A stretch of DNA of 64,000 nt from Microbacterium sp. (GTDB taxonomy: Bacteria; Actinomycetota; Actinomycetes; Actinomycetales; Microbacteriaceae). The DNA lies in NCBI GenBank assembly GCA_013823625.1, contig PNMM01000001.1:992001-1056000 (forward strand). Reading direction: 5' to 3'. Made by a program: the position numbers and the translations under genes. The notes under the pieces were generated by a model. It did not search any database. It worked only from the letters and a program-made list of their open reading frames with translations, and had not been told where the DNA came from. The stretch's first letter is position 1, and each line of letters starts with the position of its first letter. Below, piece by piece: positions 9,186-17,866 of the stretch.

Positions 9186-9225
9186 GCAAGAAAGGGAAGA
9201 AGCCCTGACAGATGACCGTCAGGGC
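9186..9225 (-). terminator. Terminator of the tRNA-like gene
   Basis: On the minus strand a perfect 8-bp stem (GCCCTGAC / GTCAGGGC, 8-base loop) is followed by the pyrimidine-rich tail TTCTTCCCTTTCTTGC. It starts 7 bases after the 3' end of the tRNA-like gene. Confidence 0.65.
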
Positions 9226-9232
9226 CCCCCCA

Positions 9233-9307
9233 AATACCCGGTGGGATTCGAACCCACGACCTCTCCACCCTCAGTAGAGCGCTCTAACCAGACTGAGCTA
9301 CGAGCAG
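9233..9307 (-). tRNA. Atypical or decaying tRNA-like gene, anticodon GAG, short variable loop
   Basis: It folds as a class I tRNA: D arm GCTC-AGTCTGGTTA-GAGC, anticodon stem CTCTA/TGGAG with loop CTGAGGG, variable loop AGGTC, T arm GTGGG-TTCGAAT-CCCAC. The acceptor arm is poor (CTGCTCG against CGGGTAT): the first pair is C-U and two are G-U. GAG is a leucine anticodon, but leucine tRNAs have a long variable arm, which is missing here. The scaffold looks more like tRNA-Ile, whose loop CTGATAA would differ by three bases. A promoter-like pair and a terminator surround it, so it may still be transcribed. It could be a pseudo-tRNA or a tRNA carried by a mobile element. Confidence 0.6.
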
Positions 9308-9333
9308 TCAACCAGCCCGAAGGCCGTGCGCAA

Positions 9334-9362
9334 ACACTATCGAAGATGCCTCATGAGAGCAA
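9334..9362 (-). promoter_or_regulatory. Promoter of the tRNA-like gene
   Basis: On the minus strand TTGCTC, a 17-base spacer, then TAGTGT. The expected transcription start is about 20 bases before the tRNA-like sequence. Confidence 0.5.
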
Positions 9363-9419
9363 CGCGTTTCCGGTCTGAAGCCGCAAAGGCAAAGCGCCCC
9401 TCAGATTGGGTACCGAGGC

Positions 9420-11480
9420 TCAGTCGACTGGGTCGGTGATGCTTTCGTGACGCCAGCCGGTCAGGTATCGCTTTGCCAGCGATACCAGCTCCGACTCCCC
9501 GTCAACTGACTGAAGCACCTCTACGGCTCTGCGAAGATCGTGTTCAGTCCCATAGATTTCGATCAGATAATCCCAAGAGTAAGTCGCCTGGGTTTCGATG
9601 TGGCGTGACTCCGTTGACTGCGCGGTTCTGTGGCCTTGTACGGAGCGGAGCATGGCTCGAGTGACATCAGGATCGTCGAGAACTGCGAGTTGGACGGGAG
9701 CTCCTGTCTTCTCCATGACAAAGTGATACACGCCAGCGAGCGCCCACTCCTTTTCGACATCCGGAGGCGGGTTCGTGAAAGTCGCCAAGATTGCCGCGTC
9801 GAGCTCGTCCGCGACCTCGGTTGAAACAAGGTTCGGGGCTCGCTCACGCCGGCCGACGCTTTGCACGAAGTCGACCTTCGAGGAAAACGTGTTCGTCAGT
9901 TCGAAGATTTCCCTTGCAACATCCTCTCGCTTGGATGCGTCGTCGAACTGTTCAAGCATCCGTAGGACGGGCCGGATCACGATCACTGAAGGACGCACAG
10001 TGAAACCGGCGACCTGGGCCGGGCGCACTCGATGGGTCTGGTTGAGAATCGCAGCGGAGGATGTCGCTATTTGCTCTTCAGGAAAGTCGCCTTTGAATGA
10101 CTCGAAAGCGGCGAGGGTGTCCGGAAGCTCGTCGCTTGGGATGGAAGCGAGTCGCTCCTCAAGGCCCACTGGATTCGACATAGCGGACAGGAGTCCTTCA
10201 GCTTGCCGGAAGGCCATGAGTGAGGTCGGCGCCACTCGATCGAAGTAAATGCCAAGAAAGTCCTGATGCGCAAGACGATGCTCTTTGCGCCAGATTGGTT
10301 TCCACTCTGGTCCATAAGAGTAGTTCTCGATTTGGCGCTGAGCGGCCGGAAACACGCGACGGATAAGCGACTTTACGACCTCGGAATCTACGCCGGCAGT
10401 GGTCAAGAGTGCCTCAACTCGTTTCTTCTTGACAGGCGTCTCCTGAGCGCCGAACCCCGGAGCAGTTTCGGTGAGAACAGCCGAGAGCGCTCGAAGCTGC
10501 GCGAATAGCTCGGGGCGAAAAACACGGATGGCCTCGATTGCTAACAAATCCGCCGACTCAACCTCGGCGGCTAGAGCGACGAGCGTTGGCCGAACCGATG
10601 CGGCGAAGCGCACGACGTCGCGCATGTTGCCGATCAAGGGCTCGATCACCTCGAAGTAGATGTCCGGCCAGCGGGAAGTAGAGAAACGAGCTTCGCTGTG
10701 AAGGCTGGCGAAGATCGAGTCCAACGCCGCATAAACCTGCGAGCGAATCACCCCAGCGGGTGCGGCGGGCAGATCAAAGCTCACTTGAAGGATTTTCTCC
10801 AGGTACGCCCTGCCTTCGATACCCGGCTCTGTGAGTGCTTGTTCGACTCTCGCGCGGTCGAATGCGAGCAAGTAGATAACGTTCGGAAAGCTTGCCGTAA
10901 GTCGGACCAGCTTGAACACGTCGCGAATCTCATCGGAGGTGAGTCGGTCTATGTCGTCGATGACGACCACGATCGGCTGCGTTGCCTTCGCGAGGTGTTC
11001 GGATGCCTTCCGGTACTTGTCGCGCGCGCCCCTCTGGCGACTCATGCCCTTAGCGCCGCCACGAAAGATTGCTGCACCCAGAACGCCAAGTGGCCCGAGT
11101 AGACCAGCTACTGAGCTGATGGACTCACCGTACTGTTCAACCAGACTTCCAGCGGCCCTCAGCGATGGATCCTTGAGCTTCTTGAAACGTAACGCAAGCT
11201 CATCAAAGAAGTGGTCGATCAACTGCGGGGTTCCAGAGAACATCCAAGGGTTGAAGTCGATTACTACTAGCTCTGGCGCAGCGGCGAACTCCTCGCGCAT
11301 GAGGTTGATGAACGAACTCTTTCCGTGTCCCCACGGGCCGAGCACACCAACAACTGCACCGTGCGAGGCGTCGATCGTCCGGATGCTCTTGGCGAAGTCG
11401 CGAGCAAGCGGGGCCCGCCCGAGCAAGTCCTGCGAGGCAGAATCGATCGGGTTGTCGACCGGTGCAGTTGAACTAGCCAT
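9420..11480 (-). CDS. KAP-family P-loop NTPase
   Basis: A 686-aa ATPase. Walker A is at about 48-56 (GPWGHGKSS), the KAP signature VIDFNPWMFSG follows at about 73-83, and Walker B is at about 170-178 (VVVIDDIDR). A hydrophobic stretch lies between them (about 124-142, SVAGLLGPLGVLGAAIF), where KAP proteins carry membrane-associated helices. KAP NTPases include animal Kidins220/ARMS and the F-plasmid phage-exclusion protein PifA; many bacterial ones are found on mobile or defence islands. The rest of the protein, after about residue 200, is mostly helical with no motif I recognise. Its codon use is visibly less GC-rich than its neighbours, and it lies between the two copies of the glnE tail, so it was probably acquired. 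No partner gene is adjacent. Confidence 0.85.
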   Translation of the reverse strand: MASSTAPVDNPIDSASQDLLGRAPLARDFAKSIRTIDASHGAVVGVLGPWGHGKSSFINLMREEFAAAPELVVIDFNPWMFSGTPQLIDHFFDELALRFKKLKDPSLRAAGSLVEQYGESISSVAGLLGPLGVLGAAIFRGGAKGMSRQRGARDKYRKASEHLAKATQPIVVVIDDIDRLTSDEIRDVFKLVRLTASFPNVIYLLAFDRARVEQALTEPGIEGRAYLEKILQVSFDLPAAPAGVIRSQVYAALDSIFASLHSEARFSTSRWPDIYFEVIEPLIGNMRDVVRFAASVRPTLVALAAEVESADLLAIEAIRVFRPELFAQLRALSAVLTETAPGFGAQETPVKKKRVEALLTTAGVDSEVVKSLIRRVFPAAQRQIENYSYGPEWKPIWRKEHRLAHQDFLGIYFDRVAPTSLMAFRQAEGLLSAMSNPVGLEERLASIPSDELPDTLAAFESFKGDFPEEQIATSSAAILNQTHRVRPAQVAGFTVRPSVIVIRPVLRMLEQFDDASKREDVAREIFELTNTFSSKVDFVQSVGRRERAPNLVSTEVADELDAAILATFTNPPPDVEKEWALAGVYHFVMEKTGAPVQLAVLDDPDVTRAMLRSVQGHRTAQSTESRHIETQATYSWDYLIEIYGTEHDLRRAVEVLQSVDGESELVSLAKRYLTGWRHESITDPVD

Positions 11481-11502
11481 CTGGGTTACCGCCTAGTAGC
11501 TC

Positions 11503-11808
11503 TTGGGCAATCCGCAAGACACAACCCCATTCAGACTCGATCCCGACGGCGAAATCATCAGCGACATGTTCGACACCCAGTGGACCTTCATGCTCAGTTT
11601 CGTCATCCTCCATCCGGGAGTAGCTTGGGCGCCCCACGGGCGCCGACCACATCTCGTGCTCGTAATGCGAGCGTCTGTCATGTGCTCAGTGTTTCACAGG
11701 TTCACGGCGTGCCGTAGAAGCCGCGCTCGAACACCTGGCGGGCGAGGCGCGTGGTACGCAAGTAGTCCTCCTCGAGCCGCGACGCTCCCCCGGCGGGGTA
11801 GCCCATGA
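11503..11808 (+). pseudogene. Possible gene remnant between the KAP NTPase and glnE
   Basis: A 101-codon ORF from a TTG. Roughly its codons 10-40 (PFRLDPDGEIISDMFDTQWT and on) have the G/C third positions of a real gene of this organism. The rest does not, and the 3' third runs antisense through the end of glnE. I do not recognise the sequence. It may be a scrap of a gene carried on the island; chance is also possible. Confidence 0.22.
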
Positions 11809-14632
11809 GGCGCGCGAGACCCTCCAACTGCGGGCGGTCAACCGGGAGCACATCCGCGGTCTTCGCGCTCCACAGCGTGAGCGCTGAGCGCGCACGAGAA
11901 GCGATGAGCCAGGCGGCACGGAGGCGCTCGGCGTCGACGGGGAGCACGAGCTCAGCATCCGCGGCCGCTGTCAACGCGTCGAGCGTCGAGGTCGTGGCGA
12001 GAGCGGGCACCGTCGCGGCGTGCTGCAATTGCAACAGCTGCACGAACCACTCGACGTCACTGAGCGAGCCGCGGCCGAGCTTGAGGTGTCGGGCGGGGTC
12101 GGCCGCTTGTGGCAATCGCTCGGCCTCGACGCGGGCCTTGATGCGGCGCACCTCGCGGGCGTCGGCCTCGGGAAACGCGTCCGGGTACCGCACGGTGTCG
12201 GCAAGGGCGGTGAAGTCGGTCATGAGCGACCCGTCACCCGCGACCGCACGCGCGCGCAGCAGCGCTTGCGCCTCCCACGTGAGCGACCAGCGCTCGTAGT
12301 AGGCGCGGTACGAATCGAGCGAGCGCACAATCGCTCCGTTGCGCCCTTCGGGCCGCAAATCGATGTCGAGGTCGAGCGGCAGGCGCAGGTCTTCGGTGAG
12401 GCGCTTGAGCTCGTGCACGATGTGCTCGGCGCGCGGTTGCGCGTGCTCCCCCGCCCCCGCGTCGCGATAGACGTACATCACGTCGGCATCCGAACCGAAG
12501 CCCAGCTCGGCGCCGCCGTAGCGACCCATTGCGACAATCGCGAACTCGATGCCATCGCCATAGCGGTGCACGAGCGACAGCACACCCGTGAGCACCGCGG
12601 TGTTCACGTCGCTGAGGGCTCGGCCGAGCTCGTCGACCGTGATGACATCGAGGATGCCCGCGAGGGCCAGGCGCAGCACCTCGCGTCGGCGTGCCGTGCG
12701 CAGCGCCTTCGCGGCCGCATCGATGTCGCCCTCGTAGCGGTCGACCGTCGCGCGCGACTCGTCGAGCAAGGCCGCGAGCGGGCGTGGGCGAAGCTCTTCT
12801 TCGTTCTCGAGCCACGCGGCACCCTCGGGAATGCGCTCGAACAACCCGCCCACATAGCGTGATGCCGTGAGCACGTTGGTGAGACGCTGCGCTGCGCCAC
12901 TCGAGTCGCGCAGCATGCGCAAGAACCAGTGCGTCTCACCGAGGTCGTCGCTCAAGCGTCGAAAGACGAGCAAGCCATAGTCGGGGTCGGCGCCTTGCGC
13001 GAGCCACTGCAGAATGACCGGCAAGAGCGTGCGCTGAATCTGCGCGCGCCGCGAGACTCCGCTCGTGAGCGCGGCAATGTGCCGCAGCGCACCCTTCGGG
13101 TCGGTGAAGCCAATCGCCGCGAGGCGGTCTTCAGCCTGGCCGCTGGTGAGGGCAAGGCCCGCATCAGGCAGGGCCGCCACTGCCGAGAGCAACGGACGGT
13201 AGAAGAGCTTCTCGTGCAGCGAGCGCACGGCGATCTTGGTCTGTTGCCACCGCTCGGTGAGCTCGTCGGCCGTGGTCGCGAGGCCCGTGGCACGCGCGAG
13301 CACGCGCAAGCGATCGACGTCGCGCGGCATGAGGTGCGTGCGCGTCATGCGGTCGAGCTGTACGCGGTGCTCGATGACCCTCAACAGTCGATAGTCGCGC
13401 GAGAACGAGGCAGCTTCTTCGCGACCGATGTAGCCGTGCTGCGCGAGGGCCGCGAGAGCCCCGAGGGTATCCCGCTGCCGCACTCGGTCATCGCTGTGAC
13501 CGTGCACGAGCTGCAACAGCTGGATGGTGAACTCGACGTCGCGCAAGCCGCCCGGGCCGAGCTTGAGTTGAACATCCACTTCGTCCGCGGGAATGTGCTC
13601 GGTGACCCGTTCGCGCATGCGCTGCACCGAGTCGACGAAGCCCTCGCGCTGCGAGCTGGCCCAGACGAACGGATGCACCGTCTCGCAGTAGCGCTCCCCC
13701 AGCTCGGCGTCTCCGGCCAGGGGTCGCGACTTCAGCAGCGCCTGAAACTCCCACGATTTCGCCCAGCGTTCGTAGTAGGCGCGGTGCGAGTCGATCGTGC
13801 GCACGAGGGCGCCGTCTTTGCCTTCAGGACGCAGGTTGGCATCAACTTCCCACAGCGGAGGTTCGATTCCCGGCTCTTGGATACCCCGCGCGGTCTCAGC
13901 CGCGAGGCGCGTGGCGATCTCGACGGCGCGCGCGTTGTCGAGCTCATCAGCCCCTTCGGCGACGTAGATGACGTCAACGTCGCTGATGTAGTTGAGTTCG
14001 CGAGCGCCCGCCTTGCCCATGCCGATGATCGAGAGCCGCGTGCGGGCCACCTCCTCAGCCGGGAAGGTGCTGACCGCTCGCGCGAGCGTCAGGCTCGCGT
14101 CGAGCGCTGCCCCGGCCAGGTCAGCGAGGGCCGCCGCGACGAGCGGCAGGGCCTCGACCGCGTCGGCGTGCTCAAGATCCCACGCGGCAATGCGTAGCAG
14201 CCAGCGCCGGTAGCGCACGCGCAGGGCCGTGCGAGCCTGCTCGACCTGGGCCGGCGAGGCTGCGGCGGTGCTGCCCTCCACGGCGGCCGCGAGGTAGCGC
14301 CGCAATTGCTCAGCGCTCGGCAGGGTGCGGAGCGGCTCGCGCAATGCCGCGAGCTCGGCCGGCCGGCGCCGCAGAAAGTCGCCCAAGCCTTCACTCGCGC
14401 CGAGCACCACGATGAGGCGCGCCGCCCAGGCGGGGTCGGCGAGCACGGGGCGGAGGGCATCCGGATGCTGCTCCTGCAGCCGCACGAGCAGCCGCAGCGC
14501 GCGGTCCGGGTCGGCAGCCGCACCGAACGCCTCGATGCGCTCGGCCCATTCGCCGAGCGCATCGCGAGCCGCGCCCAGCTCGGCAAAGCCGAGTCGGGCG
14601 AGTTCAGTCAGCGTCGACGGTTGTCGCGACAT
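11702..14632 (-). CDS. glnE: Bifunctional glutamine synthetase adenylyltransferase/deadenylase
   Basis: Adds AMP to, and removes it from, the regulatory tyrosine of GlnA1 according to nitrogen state. 976 aa, a normal full length. Two nucleotidyltransferase domains are visible: GMGKAGARELNYISDVDVIYV in the N-terminal half (deadenylase side) and AMGRYGGAELGFGSDADVMYV in the C-terminal half (adenylylase side), each followed by the DLRPEGxxGAxVR block and the SYRAYYERW motif. It lies 21 bases downstream of glnA2 in the same direction, so the two form an operon. Its 3' end has been used as an insertion point (see the repeats). Confidence 0.96.
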   Translation of the reverse strand: MSRQPSTLTELARLGFAELGAARDALGEWAERIEAFGAAADPDRALRLLVRLQEQHPDALRPVLADPAWAARLIVVLGASEGLGDFLRRRPAELAALREPLRTLPSAEQLRRYLAAAVEGSTAAASPAQVEQARTALRVRYRRWLLRIAAWDLEHADAVEALPLVAAALADLAGAALDASLTLARAVSTFPAEEVARTRLSIIGMGKAGARELNYISDVDVIYVAEGADELDNARAVEIATRLAAETARGIQEPGIEPPLWEVDANLRPEGKDGALVRTIDSHRAYYERWAKSWEFQALLKSRPLAGDAELGERYCETVHPFVWASSQREGFVDSVQRMRERVTEHIPADEVDVQLKLGPGGLRDVEFTIQLLQLVHGHSDDRVRQRDTLGALAALAQHGYIGREEAASFSRDYRLLRVIEHRVQLDRMTRTHLMPRDVDRLRVLARATGLATTADELTERWQQTKIAVRSLHEKLFYRPLLSAVAALPDAGLALTSGQAEDRLAAIGFTDPKGALRHIAALTSGVSRRAQIQRTLLPVILQWLAQGADPDYGLLVFRRLSDDLGETHWFLRMLRDSSGAAQRLTNVLTASRYVGGLFERIPEGAAWLENEEELRPRPLAALLDESRATVDRYEGDIDAAAKALRTARRREVLRLALAGILDVITVDELGRALSDVNTAVLTGVLSLVHRYGDGIEFAIVAMGRYGGAELGFGSDADVMYVYRDAGAGEHAQPRAEHIVHELKRLTEDLRLPLDLDIDLRPEGRNGAIVRSLDSYRAYYERWSLTWEAQALLRARAVAGDGSLMTDFTALADTVRYPDAFPEADAREVRRIKARVEAERLPQAADPARHLKLGRGSLSDVEWFVQLLQLQHAATVPALATTSTLDALTAAADAELVLPVDAERLRAAWLIASRARSALTLWSAKTADVLPVDRPQLEGLARLMGYPAGGASRLEEDYLRTTRLARQVFERGFYGTP
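11706..11735. repeat. 30-base direct repeat, right copy (att-like)
   Basis: This is the 3' end of the intact glnE coding sequence, just before its stop codon. It is identical to 9079-9108, while the sequence beyond the 30 bases is diverged between the copies. Confidence 0.8.
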
Positions 14633-14653
14633 GGCGCGGGGGTCGGGGCCGCG

Positions 14654-16012
14654 CTAGAGAATCTCGAGATTGCTCTCGAGCTCGTAGGGCGTGACCTGCG
14701 CGCGGTACGCGGCCCACTCGCGGCGCTTGTTGAGCAGCACGTAGTTGAACACCTGCTCGCCCAGGGTGTCGGCGACGAGCTCGCTGTCTTCCATGAGGCC
14801 CAGGGCGCGGTCAAGGCTCGAGGGCAACGGCTTGTAGCCGAGCGCGCGCCGCTCAGACTCGCTGAGCTCCCACACCGTGTTCTCGGCCTCCGGCGGAAGC
14901 TCGTAGCCCTCTTCGATGCCCTTGAGGCCGGCGGCGAGCAACAGCGAGAACGCCAGGTAGGGGTTGGCGGCCGAGTCCATGCCGCGGTACTCCACGCGCG
15001 CGCTCTGGCCCTTGCCGGGCTTGTAGAGCGGCACGCGCACGAGCGCCGAGCGGTTGTTGTGGCCCCACGTGACATAGCTGGGGGCTTCGTCACCCGTCCA
15101 GAGACGCTTGTACGAGTTGACGAACTGGTTCGTGATTGCCGTGATCTCGGGAGCGTGCGTGAGCAGGCCGGCCACAAACTGGCGGCCGATCTTCGAGAGC
15201 TGGTACTGGCCGGCCGGGTCGAAGAACGCGTTCGTGTCGCCCTCGAAGAGCGAAAGGTGCGTGTGCATTCCCGATCCGGGATGCGCGGCCATGGGCTTGG
15301 GCATGAACGTGGCGTAGACGCCCTGCTCGATGGCGACCTCTTTGACCACGGTGCGGAAGGTCATGATGTTGTCGGCCGTCGTGAGGGCGTCGGCGTAGCG
15401 CAAGTCGATTTCGTTCTGGCCCGGGCCTGCCTCGTGGTGGCTGAACTCCACCGAGATGCCGAGGTCTTCGAGCATGCGCACCGCGCGGCGGCGGAAATCG
15501 TGAGCCGTGCCCCCGGGCACGTTGTCGAAGTAGCCGGCAGCATCCACGGGCTGAGGGCCCTTCGGGCCAACCTTGCTGCTCTTGAGCAAGTAGAACTCGA
15601 TCTCGGGGTGCGTGTAGAACGTGAAGCCGCGGTCGGCGGCCTTCGCGAGCGTGCGCTTGAGCACGTGACGCGGGTCGGCCGCGGCGGGCTGACCGTCGGG
15701 CGTCGTAATGTCACAGAACATGCGCGCGGTCGGGTCGACCTCACCGCGCCACGGCAGAATCTGGAACGTCGTGGGGTCGGGGTGCGCGAGTACGTCGGCC
15801 TCGTAGGCCCGCGAGAAGCCTTCAATTGCCGAGCCATCGAACCCGAGGCCCTCGGCGAACGCGCCCTCGACCTCGGCCGGCGCGACGGCGACCATCTTGA
15901 GCGTGCCGACGACGTCGGTGAACCAGAGGCGCACGAACTTGACCCCGCGTTCTTCAATCGTGCGAAGAACGAAGTCGCGCTGCTTGTCCATGCCACCCAT
16001 TCCGGTGCTCAC
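14654..16012 (-). CDS. glnA2: Glutamine synthetase paralogue GlnA2 (GSI-alpha-like)
   Basis: A type I glutamine synthetase fold, 452 aa: FDGSAIEGFSRAYEADVLAHPD, HPEIEFYL, PGSGMHTHLSLF, NNRSALVRVP. The C-terminal region reads ELPPEAENTVWELSESE, so the NLYxLPPEE adenylylation motif of GlnA1 is missing and GlnE should not modify it, although glnE is the next gene. Related GlnA2 proteins are auxiliary glutamine synthetases or, in some actinomycetes, related glutamyl ligases, so the substrate is not certain. GTG start at 16012 with GGGAG close upstream; MDKQRDFV is an alternative start. Confidence 0.9.
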   Translation of the reverse strand: MSTGMGGMDKQRDFVLRTIEERGVKFVRLWFTDVVGTLKMVAVAPAEVEGAFAEGLGFDGSAIEGFSRAYEADVLAHPDPTTFQILPWRGEVDPTARMFCDITTPDGQPAAADPRHVLKRTLAKAADRGFTFYTHPEIEFYLLKSSKVGPKGPQPVDAAGYFDNVPGGTAHDFRRRAVRMLEDLGISVEFSHHEAGPGQNEIDLRYADALTTADNIMTFRTVVKEVAIEQGVYATFMPKPMAAHPGSGMHTHLSLFEGDTNAFFDPAGQYQLSKIGRQFVAGLLTHAPEITAITNQFVNSYKRLWTGDEAPSYVTWGHNNRSALVRVPLYKPGKGQSARVEYRGMDSAANPYLAFSLLLAAGLKGIEEGYELPPEAENTVWELSESERRALGYKPLPSSLDRALGLMEDSELVADTLGEQVFNYVLLNKRREWAAYRAQVTPYELESNLEIL

Positions 16013-16046
16013 ATCTCTCCCTCAAACGACGCGGAAAACCCGCCAT

Positions 16047-16052
16047 TAGGCT
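16047..16052 (+). promoter_or_regulatory. -10 box (TAGGCT) of a leaderless promoter for nadE
   Basis: TAGGCT, 7 bases, then ATG at 16060, with no Shine-Dalgarno. Confidence 0.55.
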
Positions 16053-16059
16053 AACGGGT

Positions 16060-17793
16060 ATGCCCCGCCTCCGCTTGGCCCTCGCCCAGTCGAACCCCAT
16101 CGTCGGCGACCTGGTGGGCAATGCCGACCAGATCGTCGCCGCCGCGCACGCCGCCGTCGAGCAGGGAGCCGACCTGCTGGCCCTCGGCGAGATGGCGCTC
16201 ACGGGCTACCCCATCGAAGACCTCGCCTCGCGGCCGTCGTTTCTTGTCGATGCCAGCCAGGCGGTGACCGCCCTCGCCGCGCGTCTTGAGACCGAGGGTC
16301 TCGGCCACCTGCCCGTCGTGGTGGGGCACCCTGATGGCCCGCACGAACCGCGCCTTCTCGGCACCTCGAACGCCCCCACGGCCATCGCGCAGAACTGCGC
16401 GAGCGTGCTGCAGGGGGGCACGGTTGTCGCGCGCTACGCCAAACACCACTTGCCCAATTACGGCGTGTTCGACGAGTACCGCATCTTCATCCCGGGTGAT
16501 GAGTTGCTCGTGCTGCGGCTCAAGGGCGTCGACGTTGCGCTCATCATTTGCGAAGACCTGTGGCGCGACGGTGGCCCGGTGGGTCGCGTTCTCGAGTCAG
16601 ACGCGGGCGTCTTGCTCGTCATCAACGCCTCGCCCTTTGAGCGCGACAAAGACGAAGTGCGCGTGCCCCTCGTGACGCGTCGTGCGACCGAGACGAGCAC
16701 CGTCGTGGCCTATGTCAACATCGTCGGCGGGCAAGATGACCTCGTGTTTGACGGCGACTCCGTCGTCGTCAACGAGCACGGCGAGATCATCGCGCGCGCC
16801 CCCCAGTTCGCTGAGCACCTTCTGGTGGTGGATGTGGATGCGGCCGACGCCACCGATACCGAGCTACCGCCCGCGGTGCGCCGGGTCGAACTCGCGGGCG
16901 GAGGTACCTCGACCGAGCATGCCGCAGCGGCCGACATCGCGCAGTTGCCCGACGACCGCGAACAGCTCTGGAACGCGCTCGTCACCGGAACGCGTGATTA
17001 CGTGCGCAAGAACGGGTTCCGCACTGTCATCTTGGGGCTCTCGGGCGGCATCGACTCCGCCGTGTGCGCGGCAATCGCCGCCGACGCGCTCGGCCCCGAG
17101 AACGTCTATGGCGTTTCGATGCCATCGCGGTACAGCTCAGACCACTCGCGCAGCGATGCCGACGACCTCGCCGACCGCATCGGGCTGAACTTCACGACCG
17201 AGGCGATCGCTGATCTCGTGGCTCCCGTCGAGACCCAGCTCGAGCTCGACGGCGTGGCTGCCGAAAATCTGCAGGCGCGCGTCCGGGCAATCATCTTGAT
17301 GGGCCTGTCGAACATGCACGGTCACCTCGTGCTCACGACGGGCAACAAGACCGAGCTCTCGGTGGGCTACTCGACGATCTATGGTGACTCGGTCGGTGGG
17401 TTCGCGCCGATCAAAGACGTGCCGAAGCTGCTCGTGTGGGAGCTCGCGCGCTGGCGCAACGAGCACGCCGAGGGCCGCGGCGAGACCCCGCCGATTCCGG
17501 AGAACTCGATCGCCAAGCCGCCGAGCGCCGAACTGCGGCCCGGCCAAGTCGACCAAGACACCCTTCCGCCCTACGAAATGCTCGACGCGATCCTCGACGC
17601 CTATGTGGGTCGCGAACTCGGCCGCGACGACGTGGTTGCACTTGGCTTCGCGCCCGAGACCGTCGACTTCGTGACACGTCTCGTCGACCGCTCCGAGTGG
17701 AAGCGGCGCCAAGGCGCGATCGGGCCGAAGATCTCGGGCATGGCGTTTGGGCGCGACCGGCGGTTGCCGATTACGTATAGGCCGACCAAGTAG
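16060..17793 (+). CDS. nadE: Glutamine-dependent NAD+ synthetase
   Basis: Last step of NAD+ synthesis, turning deamido-NAD+ into NAD+ with ammonia taken from glutamine. 577 aa. The N-terminal nitrilase-type glutaminase has its Glu-Lys-Cys triad in LALGEMALTGYP (E44), KHHLPNYGVFDEYR and LIICEDLW. The C-terminal synthetase has the PP-loop LGLSGGIDSAVCA, then MPSRYSSDHS and TTGNKTELSVGY. It is divergent from glnA2, so a glutamine maker and a glutamine user share a 47-base intergenic region. Confidence 0.96.
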   Translation: MPRLRLALAQSNPIVGDLVGNADQIVAAAHAAVEQGADLLALGEMALTGYPIEDLASRPSFLVDASQAVTALAARLETEGLGHLPVVVGHPDGPHEPRLLGTSNAPTAIAQNCASVLQGGTVVARYAKHHLPNYGVFDEYRIFIPGDELLVLRLKGVDVALIICEDLWRDGGPVGRVLESDAGVLLVINASPFERDKDEVRVPLVTRRATETSTVVAYVNIVGGQDDLVFDGDSVVVNEHGEIIARAPQFAEHLLVVDVDAADATDTELPPAVRRVELAGGGTSTEHAAAADIAQLPDDREQLWNALVTGTRDYVRKNGFRTVILGLSGGIDSAVCAAIAADALGPENVYGVSMPSRYSSDHSRSDADDLADRIGLNFTTEAIADLVAPVETQLELDGVAAENLQARVRAIILMGLSNMHGHLVLTTGNKTELSVGYSTIYGDSVGGFAPIKDVPKLLVWELARWRNEHAEGRGETPPIPENSIAKPPSAELRPGQVDQDTLPPYEMLDAILDAYVGRELGRDDVVALGFAPETVDFVTRLVDRSEWKRRQGAIGPKISGMAFGRDRRLPITYRPTK

Positions 17794-17853
17794 CTGTCTG
17801 TCGCGGCGGCCCGCCGGCCCCCGCGCCTATCGGCCCACGAAGTAACCCAGGGC

Positions 17854-17859
17854 TAGGCT
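17854..17859 (+). promoter_or_regulatory. -10 box (TAGGCT) of a leaderless promoter for panB
   Basis: TAGGCT, 7 bases, then ATG at 17867. Confidence 0.55.
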
Positions 17860-17866
17860 TGCCGCC

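Noticed and set aside
9184-9378. Plus-strand 64-aa ORF MQEREEALTDDRQ...
   Set aside because: It runs antisense through the tRNA-like gene and its terminator; GFEPTT-type peptides are the known false translation of tRNA T arms.
11493-11681. Minus-strand ORF of 62 aa before the KAP gene
   Set aside because: No start signal, no recognisable sequence, and it occupies the probable promoter region.
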